Shown here: one piece after another, positions 1 through 6,341 of the stretch
Position numbering within the stretch: the first letter of the stretch is position 1
How the letters are laid out: every line of letters starts with the position of its first letter
Assembly: GCA_021804195.1 (NCBI GenBank)
Contig: JAJZKJ010000088.1
Location: 1-7,900 of the forward strand
Direction of reading: 5' to 3'
DNA: 7,900 nt
DNA from: Acidobacteriota bacterium
GTDB lineage: Bacteria; Planctomycetota; Phycisphaerae; WQYP01; JAJZKJ01
Made by a program: the position numbers and the translations under genes
The notes under the pieces: generated by a model
Seen by the model: the letters and a program-made list of their open reading frames with translations, nothing else
Database searches by the model: none
Told to the model about the DNA's origin: nothing

Positions 1-1
1 A

Positions 2-1064
2 GCGCTGATTCCGCTGGCTATCGGAACTTGCGGACTGGCCCTGGGGCTTGTACTGAGCGGATTGGCTCTGGTTGGCTATCCACCCCTGGCCATCATGAGC
101 CGTTGGGTGGATGGCTCTATCGGGGGGAATCTATCCGCTAACCAACAGTTTGGCCGACGCCTGTCCGCTGCTGCTGACCGGTCTGGCCGCGGGTATCGCC
201 TTTCGCGGCGGCGTATTGAACATAGGCGCCCAAGGGCAATTTCTGCTCGGTGCGCTGGTTGCCGTGGGTTTGAGCACGCGGTGGTTGATTTTTCACTCCG
301 CACCGCCGGTTATTATCCTGGCCATTCTCGCCGGAACATTCGCCGGTGGTTTGTGGGCTCTGCTGGCGAGCATACTGGAACGGTACCGATCAGTGCCCAT
401 TGTACTCTCCACCATTCTGCTCAATTTCGTGGCCTTGTATGTGGTTCGCGCGATTCTGCAAGGTCCCTTGCAGGCCGGCGGAACGCCGGCTCCGCAAAGC
501 CCCCAGATCGCTCCCGCTTACTGGTTGCCCGAACTTATTCCATTCACCAGCTTTCATCTTGGCATTCCCATTGCCTTCGTTTTGGCCGTCCTGTTTTATG
601 CGCTCAACCAGCGAACCACCTTCGGCTTTGAATCGCTCGTAGTCGGTTTGAACCCCGGCGCGGCACGGCTGGCGGGCATTGGCGTGTCCAGAAAACAATT
701 TCTGTTGATGTTTATGAGCGGCTGTTGTGCCGGCTTCGGCGGCGCGCTGCAGGTACTCGGCGTGACGCATTTTATGACCGGTTCCTTCGGAAATTATGGC
801 TACGCCGGCATCGCCGTGGCTCTGCTGGGGCGACTGAATCCTCTGGGAATCGCCGGGGCGGCTCTGTTTTTTGGAATGTTGGATACCGGCGCGCTGCGCG
901 TGGAGGAAAGTTCGCTGGCGCTGCCGCATGCCGTGGTCAACGTGGTCAAAGCCGTGGTGATTCTGCTGATGCTGCTGCTGAGCGCTTACCTGTTGGGACG
1001 CAAATTGCGAACCCGGCAGGTTGACCCGCCTCCGGCCAACGATCAGGGGAGCGACAAACCATGA
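2..1064 (+). CDS. Nucleoside-type ABC transporter permease (NupP/RnsC-like), partial at 5' end, with apparent frameshift
   Basis: This is one of two membrane subunits of a BmpA-linked ABC importer (BPD_transp_2 family) that takes up nucleosides or related small solutes across the inner membrane. From base 2 the frame reads through a hydrophobic TM1 (ALIPLAIGTCGLALGLVLSG), then GYPPLAIMSRWVDGSIGG. The family's next segment (YPLTNSLADACPLLLTG, then NIGAQGQFLLGA) is in the next frame. The switch falls in GGGGGG at 122-127, and five G would make one continuous protein of about 353 visible residues, normal for the family. As sequenced, the main open frame could only begin at the ATG at 111, which has no convincing ribosome site and lacks TM1. 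GIAVALLGRLNPLGI near the C-terminus is a family hallmark. The stop overlaps the next permease by ATGA. The family call is firm; the substrate is inferred. The gene may be a pseudogene, or the extra G may be a sequence error. Confidence 0.85.
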
Positions 1065-2056
1065 ACCCGGCCCATGAGAATGTGCTGACTTTCCTGGCCC
1101 GTCAGACTGTTTCCGCCGCCACGCCGCTGATATTGGCCGGTATCGGCGAGCTGGTCAGCGAGTTGACCGGCGTCATTGACATCGGCATTGAAGGACTGAT
1201 GCTTACCGGCTGCATCGCCGCTTACACCATCGCCGGCGCCACCGGTCATGGCTCACTGGGGCTGGCAACGGCAATTCTCGCCGGCATGGCGGTGGCGGCG
1301 TTGTTTGCGGCGACAACTATTTCCGGCCGGGCGGATCAAATTGTTTCCGGTACGGCCCTGAATCTGCTGGCGCTGGGCCTGAGCGGAACGATCTGGAGTT
1401 TGTATCAAAACTGGCGGGAAAACCACGATCTATCCACGGCTCTGCCGCACGGCGCCGGTTACAGCCGACAGGCCGTAGGGGCGTTGGCCCGGTTGCCGTT
1501 TTTCGGTCCGGTTTTCTTCGATCAATACGGCTTGTTTTACGCCGCCGTGCTGCTGGCGGCGCTGGTATGGGTGATCATTCGCTTTACCCGCCTGGGGCTG
1601 ATTCTACGGGCGCTGGGCGATTCGCCCCAGACCTGTCAGGCGTGCGGCATCGCCGTGCGGACGTGGCGGTGGCTGGCGGTGCTTTTCGCCGGCGGCTGCG
1701 CGGGGGCGGCCGGGGCCTATTTAAGCATTATGCGAACGCACGCGTTCGCCACGGATATGACCGGCGGGCAGGGGTTTGTCGTGCTGGCGCTGGTCATTTT
1801 CGGGCGGTGGTCGATGGGCGGCCTGATTCTGGGATGCCTTTTTTTTGGCGCCATCAACAGTCTGCAGCAAACGCTGCAAACCGCCCGCTATACATCGCAT
1901 TACGCCGTACTGCATGCGCTGCAAAGCGTGCCGTTTGAGGTTTTCCAGATGCTGCCCTACGTGGCCGCGCTGGCGGCGTTGGCCGTTCTTTCGCGGAATC
2001 ACCCCGGCCCGCGCCAGTTGGGCCGCCCCTGGCCGGAATATACATATTTAAGCTAA
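1061..2056 (+). CDS. Nucleoside-type ABC transporter permease (NupQ/RnsD-like)
   Basis: Second membrane subunit of the same importer, 331 residues, a usual length for this BPD_transp_2 subfamily. It pairs with the upstream permease to form the translocation channel. Family signatures visible in order are GVIDIGIEGLML (about residues 44-55), ADQIVSGTALNLLALGLSG (about 91-109), a GDSPQTCQACGI cytoplasmic loop followed by the small-residue-rich AGGCAGAAGAYLS segment, TGGQGFVVLALVIFGRW, and a C-terminal hydrophobic segment before the polar tail. Several hydrophobic stretches fit a polytopic membrane protein. The ATG start overlaps the previous stop by four bases and is preceded by AGGGGAG at 1045-1051, nine bases away, so the two genes are one translationally coupled unit. 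The ATPase and binding lipoprotein are not in the window. Nucleoside as substrate comes from family membership only; other BmpA-type ligands such as autoinducer-like or purine compounds are possible. Confidence 0.9.
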   Translation: MNPAHENVLTFLARQTVSAATPLILAGIGELVSELTGVIDIGIEGLMLTGCIAAYTIAGATGHGSLGLATAILAGMAVAALFAATTISGRADQIVSGTALNLLALGLSGTIWSLYQNWRENHDLSTALPHGAGYSRQAVGALARLPFFGPVFFDQYGLFYAAVLLAALVWVIIRFTRLGLILRALGDSPQTCQACGIAVRTWRWLAVLFAGGCAGAAGAYLSIMRTHAFATDMTGGQGFVVLALVIFGRWSMGGLILGCLFFGAINSLQQTLQTARYTSHYAVLHALQSVPFEVFQMLPYVAALAALAVLSRNHPGPRQLGRPWPEYTYLS

Positions 2057-2082
2057 TATATTAATATTATTATTTAATACAA
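2057..2082. other. AT-only gap between convergent genes
   Basis: The stop codons of the + strand permease and the - strand EAL gene are separated by 26 bases made almost entirely of A and T. A 10-bp palindrome, TAATATATTA (2054-2063), overlaps the permease stop. No GC-rich hairpin with a T-run is visible for either direction, so no intrinsic terminator can be called here. Confidence 0.6.
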
Positions 2083-4572
2083 CTAATTGTGCGGCATGGG
2101 AGAGGCGGATTTCATCCGGGCCACAAACTCGAAGGCCGGAACCGGGCGGCCAAACAGAAAGCCTTGAAAAAAAGGACAACCGCGCTGTTTCAAAAATTCA
2201 CTCTGCTCGGCGGTCTCAACCCCTTCGGCCACGGCCGAGAGGCCGTGCAGTCTGGCGACGGCCAGAATGGCCTCCACCAAGGCCGCGTCGTTGGAATTTT
2301 GCGGCGCATCCTGGATGAAGGAACGGTCAATCTTGATCTCGGAAACCGGCAGTTTTTTCAGATAACTCAACGAGGCGTATCCTGTGCCGAAGTCATCTAT
2401 TGAAAACGTGACGCCCAGACGCTTGATTTCGTGCATGGCGCGCGCCGCGTCAATGAGATTGTCAAAAATCACCGCCTCGGTAACCTCCAGCGCCAGCAGA
2501 GCGGGGTCGATACCGGTATCGCCAATAATTTTTGCGATGCGATCCTTGAAATTGCTCACGCGGAATTGCCGCGGACTGACATTGACGGCGATGCGGAGAG
2601 GGGCGCCATACGCTTGCAGCCCGGCGATTGTCCGGCAGGCCTGCTGGATCATCCATTCACCCATCGGAATAATCAGGCCGTTATCCTCCGCCAGCGGTAT
2701 GAACTTCCCCGGTGAAACCAGAGAGCCGTCCGGTTTTTGCCAGCGTATGAGGGCTTCCGCTCCGATGATGCGGCCGTCCTGATCCACCTGGGGTTGGAGG
2801 AACATTTGAAAATCCTGATGAGCGAGGGCATCACGCATTTCGCGCTCCAGGCGGAGCCGCTCCTGCACGGCGGTTTGCATGTCCGGTTGAAAGTAGGTGA
2901 TGGTGTCCCGCCCCGCGGCCTTCGCTTTATACATGGCGGTTTCCGCCTGCTGGAGGAGTTCGGCGGGGTTCTCGTGCCCTCTAGGAAAGATACGAACGCC
3001 AATGCTGGCCGCGAGCCGGTGGCAACCACCGTTAACGGCAAACGGCTCCTCGAGCGAGAATCGCACGCGATCGAGGATATAGCTGGCCTCCTGTGCCGCC
3101 TTTTCCAGATCTTCATTCAACCCGGTAAGAAGAATCACAAAATCGTCACCGCCGAGCCGGGCATGCGTGTCTTCCTGCCGGAGGCAGTTGCGAAGGCGGT
3201 GGGCGGTTTCGATCAGCAGTTGGTCGCCGATGGAATGCCCTTCCGCGTCATTGATGTTCTTGAAATGATCCAGATCAATGAAGACCAGAGCGCCGGATTT
3301 GCCGGTGCGTTGGGCCAGCGTCAGGGCACGACTGAGCCGATCAAGAAGCAATTGCCGGTTGGGCAGCTCGGTAAGCGAATCGAAGAGCGCCAGCCGATTC
3401 ATTCTCGCCTCCGCCCGCTTTCGTTCCGTGATATCCTTTTGAATGCCGATATAATGGGTTACTTTTCCTTCTGAATCTATCACAGGAGATATATACACAT
3501 CAGTCCAATAGGGCGTGCCGTCCTTGCGGTAATTGCGCAATTCCGCTCCGACGGGCTTACCGGAACGCAAGGCCTGGCGGATGCGTTCAATACCGGGCTG
3601 ATTCGGATCGCCGCGATGCAGGAATCGCGGATTTTTCCCCAGACATTCCCGGCGCTGGTAACCGCTGATTTTTTCCAGTCCGGCGTTCATGTAAATGATA
3701 GGCATATCGGGCAATTGCGCGTCGCAGATAATGACGCCGTTGACCGTCGCCTCCAGGGCGCGATGGGCCAGTTGGAGCGACGCCTGGGATTTTTTTCGCT
3801 CGGTGATGTCGTGAATGATTCCAAAGAGCAGTTGGCGGCCGGCTTTCTCAAATACTGTAATATATATCTCGACATCATGTATATCCTGATTGGCCAGGCG
3901 ATGCTGCGTCTCCATGCAGGCCGAGCCGGCTTGGATGATCCGGCGGTACATTTCCGCCAGTTGGCGCCGCGGCTGCGTATTAATTTCCCAGATCGATTTG
4001 CCGATCAATTCCCGGCGCGACCAGCCATAATGAACCTCGGCCGCGTGGTTGGCGTCAACGATGCGCATCTCCACCGGGTCAACAATAAGGGCGACGGCGC
4101 TGTTATCCTGGAAAAAGTGACGGAAGATCTCGGCGTTGCGCTCCGCCTCCTTTTGCGTCTGGAGGAGTTGCGCCTGCGCCGCCTGATAGAGAGACAAGTC
4201 CTGCACTATACAGAAGTGCAGCAAGCTTGGGCCGACAGGGACAGCGGCGCCAAAAATGAGAACCTCGCGAATTTCTCCCTGGGCGGCGCGATGCTGGGTT
4301 CGAATACGGAACGCCTGATCACCCGCGGCGCCGGGCATTCGTTCCGACAATGGTTCTCGTAAGAGAGGATGAAAGTCCCGCAGGTACTTGTTTCGCATTG
4401 CCACGCGGCTGTGGCCGTAGAATGTTGCGGCGGCGTCATTCACCTCAAGGATGCGTCCGTCCGCGCCGTTCAAAATAAGACATATTGCCGGCGTCTGAAA
4501 GAAAGCCATCTGAAAAGGATTATCATGGTCCAGCGGAAATGGACCACTGGTAATATGTAAGTCGCCATTCAT
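2083..4572 (-). CDS. PAS-PAS-PAS-GGDEF-EAL cyclic-di-GMP signalling protein
   Basis: Predicted cyclic-di-GMP phosphodiesterase/diguanylate cyclase of 829 residues, with no membrane segment or signal peptide, so probably cytoplasmic. Three PAS sensor domains lie at about residues 22-130, 150-255 and 270-385; the second and third each end in the usual DITERK linker. The GGDEF domain (about 390-555) has GGDDF at 474-478 in place of GG(D/E)EF, and RQED at 465-468 at the right spacing for the inhibitory I-site. The EAL domain (about 570-815) has E-A-L at 606-608, NVSPRQF at 664-670, DDFGTGY at 726-732, K747, EGVET at 783-787 and Q803, so the hydrolysis site looks complete. I infer mainly phosphodiesterase activity tuned by PAS ligands. 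The ATG at 4572 is chosen because GAGGG sits five bases upstream; an in-frame TTG at 4635 would add 21 residues but has no ribosome site. A promoter lies upstream and the gene appears monocistronic. Confidence 0.93.
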   Translation of the reverse strand: MNGDLHITSGPFPLDHDNPFQMAFFQTPAICLILNGADGRILEVNDAAATFYGHSRVAMRNKYLRDFHPLLREPLSERMPGAAGDQAFRIRTQHRAAQGEIREVLIFGAAVPVGPSLLHFCIVQDLSLYQAAQAQLLQTQKEAERNAEIFRHFFQDNSAVALIVDPVEMRIVDANHAAEVHYGWSRRELIGKSIWEINTQPRRQLAEMYRRIIQAGSACMETQHRLANQDIHDVEIYITVFEKAGRQLLFGIIHDITERKKSQASLQLAHRALEATVNGVIICDAQLPDMPIIYMNAGLEKISGYQRRECLGKNPRFLHRGDPNQPGIERIRQALRSGKPVGAELRNYRKDGTPYWTDVYISPVIDSEGKVTHYIGIQKDITERKRAEARMNRLALFDSLTELPNRQLLLDRLSRALTLAQRTGKSGALVFIDLDHFKNINDAEGHSIGDQLLIETAHRLRNCLRQEDTHARLGGDDFVILLTGLNEDLEKAAQEASYILDRVRFSLEEPFAVNGGCHRLAASIGVRIFPRGHENPAELLQQAETAMYKAKAAGRDTITYFQPDMQTAVQERLRLEREMRDALAHQDFQMFLQPQVDQDGRIIGAEALIRWQKPDGSLVSPGKFIPLAEDNGLIIPMGEWMIQQACRTIAGLQAYGAPLRIAVNVSPRQFRVSNFKDRIAKIIGDTGIDPALLALEVTEAVIFDNLIDAARAMHEIKRLGVTFSIDDFGTGYASLSYLKKLPVSEIKIDRSFIQDAPQNSNDAALVEAILAVARLHGLSAVAEGVETAEQSEFLKQRGCPFFQGFLFGRPVPAFEFVARMKSASPMPHN

Positions 4573-4582
4573 ACCTGCCCTC
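4573..4582 (-). promoter_or_regulatory. Ribosome binding site that decides the EAL gene start
   Basis: On the - strand the bases read GAGGGCAGGT directly before the ATG at 4572, giving GAGGG with a five-base spacer. The upstream in-frame TTG at 4635 has nothing comparable, which favours the shorter protein. Confidence 0.55.
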
Positions 4583-4603
4583 GTATTTGCCGGAGAATGG
4601 GTG

Positions 4604-4667
4604 TCGTATCCGATCCCGCGAAGATTGATGTGCAATCACGCAACGGTACTGAATATCTCAGATACGA
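4604..4667 (-). promoter_or_regulatory. Inverted repeat in the leader of the EAL gene
   Basis: In the - strand transcript TCGTATCTGA (4667-4658) can pair with TCGGATACGA (4613-4604), giving ten base pairs with one G-U, around a 44-base loop. It lies between the predicted promoter and the ATG at 4572, so it would be in the untranslated leader. The shape suggests leader RNA structure or a protein operator. It does not match a riboswitch class that I recognise. If the TTG at 4635 were the start, one arm would be coding. Confidence 0.35.
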
Positions 4668-4683
4668 TCGACTGCCACGAATT

Positions 4684-4713
4684 ATTATAGCAATGATCCG
4701 GTAGGACGGGCAA
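4684..4713 (-). promoter_or_regulatory. Sigma70-like extended -10 promoter for the EAL gene
   Basis: On the - strand a perfect TATAAT (4689-4684) is preceded by TGC, giving the extended -10 form TGCTATAAT. An 18-base spacer separates it from TTGCCC (4713-4708), a four-of-six match to TTGACA. Transcription would start near 4677, leaving a leader of about 105 bases before the ATG at 4572. This is the best promoter match in the window. Confidence 0.6.
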
Positions 4714-4782
4714 CCGGAATTTCTCTTTTTTTAAGGAGAGGGCGGTACTCCCAATTTGTCGCAAAATACATATATCTCCTCT

Positions 4783-4801
4783 AAAAATCGGCAACAGCCG
4801 A
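4783..4801 (-). terminator. Weak intrinsic terminator downstream of the dehydrogenase gene
   Basis: On the - strand, TCGGC-TGTT-GCCGA forms a five-pair stem with a four-base loop and is followed directly by TTTTT. It lies about 50 bases past the stop of the dehydrogenase gene. A longer stem just before it (GGCCTCG at 4840-4834 with CGGGGCC at 4816-4810, one G-U) may help. The stem is short, so termination could be incomplete. Confidence 0.35.
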
Positions 4802-4850
4802 ACCCGAGCAGGCCCCGGCGAGGCGTGTGATTCGCGAGGCCGCGTCCGTG

Positions 4851-5618
4851 CTACAGGCCTCCCGCCTGACGCAACATACCCCCGTCGATGAAGTAAGTCG
4901 CCCCGGTGATATAGGCCGCATCATCGGAGGCCAGAAATACCGCCAGGCCCGCGACTTCCTCGGGCTTGCCCCAGCGACCCAAGGGTATCTCGGCCATCAA
5001 GGCCGCTTCCATTTGCGGGTTGGCTTCCACATCGGCGTCGATGGGAGTGAAAATAGCGCCCGGACCGATATTGTTCACCGTGATCTTATGGGGAGCCAGT
5101 TCCACAGCTATGGTGCGGGTAAGCATACGCAGGGCGCCCTTGGTGGCGCAGTACGGGGCATTGGTGGGCATGGGCAGGTCTTCGTGCACGGAAGAGATAT
5201 TGATGATGCGTCCGCCTCCGCCCTGCTGGACCATCCGCCGCGCCGCCGCCTGGGCGCATAGGAACGGACCTTGCAGATTCACCATGACGATTTTCTGGAA
5301 TTGATCGATGGGAAATTCCAGAAAGGGATGCTTGAACTCAATACCCGCGTTGTTGACGAAAATATCGAGCCGGCCGAACCTCCCGACTGTTTGATCGATC
5401 AGCGCGCCAACCTGTTGGGGATTGGAAATATCCGCGGTCAGGGCGATGGCTCGGCCACCGGCGTTTTTTATTTTTTCCAGCGTTTGATCCGCCGTGCCGG
5501 GCTTGCCGACGTAATCAATCGCGACCGCGGCCCCTTCGCGGGCGAAGGCGACGGCGATAGCCTGGCCGATACCCGTGGCGGCACCGGTCACAATGGCAAC
5601 TTTGTTTGATAGTTTCAC
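4851..5618 (-). CDS. SDR family oxidoreductase, glucose 1-dehydrogenase-like
   Basis: Classical short-chain dehydrogenase/reductase of 255 residues, the usual length. It should oxidise or reduce a hydroxyl/keto group with NAD(P) in the cytoplasm. Visible motifs are the nucleotide-binding TGAATGIG (11-18), AD at 62-63, NNAG (89-92), N114, catalytic S143, and Y156-x3-K160 in YCATK, then the PG at 186-187 and the C-terminal ITGATYFIDGG common to the group. The overall pattern is closest to glucose 1-dehydrogenase-like and 3-oxoacyl reductase-like members, but the substrate cannot be read from sequence. The start is GTG, supported by AGGAG six bases upstream. It has its own candidate promoter, and non-coding gaps of 278 and 152 bases lie on its two sides, so it is probably transcribed alone. 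Neighbours give no pathway clue. Confidence 0.92.
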   Translation of the reverse strand: MKLSNKVAIVTGAATGIGQAIAVAFAREGAAVAIDYVGKPGTADQTLEKIKNAGGRAIALTADISNPQQVGALIDQTVGRFGRLDIFVNNAGIEFKHPFLEFPIDQFQKIVMVNLQGPFLCAQAAARRMVQQGGGGRIINISSVHEDLPMPTNAPYCATKGALRMLTRTIAVELAPHKITVNNIGPGAIFTPIDADVEANPQMEAALMAEIPLGRWGKPEEVAGLAVFLASDDAAYITGATYFIDGGMLRQAGGL

Positions 5619-5624
5619 GCTAAT

Positions 5625-5629
5625 CTCCT
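5625..5629 (-). promoter_or_regulatory. Ribosome binding site supporting the GTG start of the dehydrogenase
   Basis: AGGAG on the - strand ends six bases before the GTG at 5618. No ATG in the same frame lies nearby, and the following residues (KLSNKVAIVTGAATGIG) match the normal family N-terminus, so GTG is the start. Confidence 0.7.
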
Positions 5630-5676
5630 GTATAAAACCAAGGATGACGGCAACGGCTCACGCCCAAGACCATACG

Positions 5677-5696
5677 CTTATAACATCTATAACATC
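5677..5696 (-). promoter_or_regulatory. Candidate promoter on a tandem 9-bp repeat, upstream of the dehydrogenase
   Basis: On the - strand GATGTTATA occurs twice head to tail (5696-5679). The second copy yields TGTTATAAG, an extended -10 with five of six matches to TATAAT; the first gives TGTTATAGA, a weaker alternative. No good -35 lies at the proper distance, which an extended -10 may tolerate. Transcription would begin about 50 bases before the GTG start. Confidence 0.4.
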
Positions 5697-5734
5697 CGGC
5701 AAACCCGTGGGCAATGGATACCACGCATGCAAGA

Positions 5735-5768
5735 CTTAAGAAACTATCTCAAAAGATAGTTTCTTAAG
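5735..5768 (-). terminator. Perfect 15-bp hairpin immediately after the yicC-gmk-JAMM operon
   Basis: CTTAAGAAACTATCT (5735-5749) and AGATAGTTTCTTAAG (5754-5768) are exact reverse complements around a four-base loop. The stem begins two bases after the TGA stop of the JAMM gene (5771-5773). Position argues for a transcript end or mRNA-protecting hairpin. It is AT-rich and no long T-run follows on the - strand, so it is not a textbook intrinsic terminator. It could also be a copy of a dispersed palindromic repeat. Confidence 0.55.
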
Positions 5769-5770
5769 AC

Positions 5771-6241
5771 TCAAGACCCAGACGGCCCGGAAGACCGCCC
5801 CCTACAGGGCGTATGGAGTTCCACAAACTTTTTTCCGCTGCGATCCAGAACCCAAGCCATGAATTCCCCCACACGATCGGAATTCACCCGCAGAATGACG
5901 TAGCAATACACCGGCCAAGCCTGCTGGAGGTCGCGCCGACTGGGCACGGGCGGATGGCCGGGGTGGCTGTGAAAAATACCAATCACGGCGAGATTTCGCG
6001 CCCCGGCCTCTTTCTGCACGCGCAACAAAAAACGGGGATCCATCCGATACGCGATACGGCGCGAATCCGCCGGCGCAACGTTTTCCGCCGGCACAAACGC
6101 CGTTATCCGCAACGGTCCGCCGACTAGAGCGTTCGAAGGTCCCAGCAGAAGCCCGCAGGCCTCCAGCGGGTAAAACCGTCGGGCATGCGCCCGCATGCGC
6201 CCGCGCACGGCAGCGGAGATCAGCAGCTTTTTTTCCAGCAT
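5771..6241 (-). CDS. JAMM/M67 family metallopeptidase (Mec-like)
   Basis: Small zinc-dependent peptidase of the JAB/MPN (JAMM) fold, 156 residues, similar in size to other stand-alone bacterial members. The catalytic set is complete: E27 in YPLEACGLLLG, then H91-x-H93-x7-S101-x2-D104 in HSHPGHPPVPSRRD. The AWPVYCYVILRV strand that follows is typical. Bacterial relatives such as Mec cleave a C-terminal residue or ligated amino acid from a ubiquitin-like sulfur carrier (CysO/ThiS/MoaD type). No such carrier or ThiF-like activating enzyme is in the window, so the substrate is unknown. The ATG at 6241 is chosen because the fold begins right after it; GGAAG lies three bases upstream, a tight spacing. 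A longer open frame upstream overlaps gmk and is probably not translated. The gene follows gmk by 100 bases on the same strand and has no separate promoter that I can see. Confidence 0.88.
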   Translation of the reverse strand: MLEKKLLISAAVRGRMRAHARRFYPLEACGLLLGPSNALVGGPLRITAFVPAENVAPADSRRIAYRMDPRFLLRVQKEAGARNLAVIGIFHSHPGHPPVPSRRDLQQAWPVYCYVILRVNSDRVGEFMAWVLDRSGKKFVELHTPCRGRSSGPSGS

Positions 6242-6341
6242 ATTCTTCCAATCTACTCCGGCAATAACGCTCGCGAATGGCGCCGTGTCCTGACGGCACG
6301 ATGGTCGCGGCCCAGCGGGGCGACTCTTATCCCGATAATTA

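Noticed and set aside
62..631. Open frame of 189 codons on the + strand beginning at base 62
   Set aside because: Only its first part, before the G-run, is real permease sequence. After 127 it reads the wrong frame of the permease and becomes arginine-rich sequence without family motifs.
3558..3681. Third PAS domain as a blue-light LOV sensor
   Set aside because: The segment reads GKNPRFLHRGD, where LOV domains have a cysteine in the NCRFLQ motif. Without that cysteine the flavin photoadduct cannot form. The NPRFL form is common in ordinary PAS domains.
2737..4362. Two open frames of about 245 codons on the + strand opposite the EAL gene (2737-3474 and 3616-4362)
   Set aside because: They are antisense to a gene with full PAS/GGDEF/EAL motifs, have no ribosome sites or recognisable domains, and are explained by its base composition.
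4733..4830. Possible small gene on the + strand after AAGGAG at 4733-4738
   Set aside because: No ATG or GTG lies at a usable distance. The only start, a TTG near 4756, gives about 24 codons with no recognisable sequence.
6184..6203. Tandem 10-bp repeat GCATGCGCCC
   Set aside because: It lies within the JAMM coding sequence, encodes part of the RGRMRAHAR helix, and has only two copies, so it needs no special explanation.
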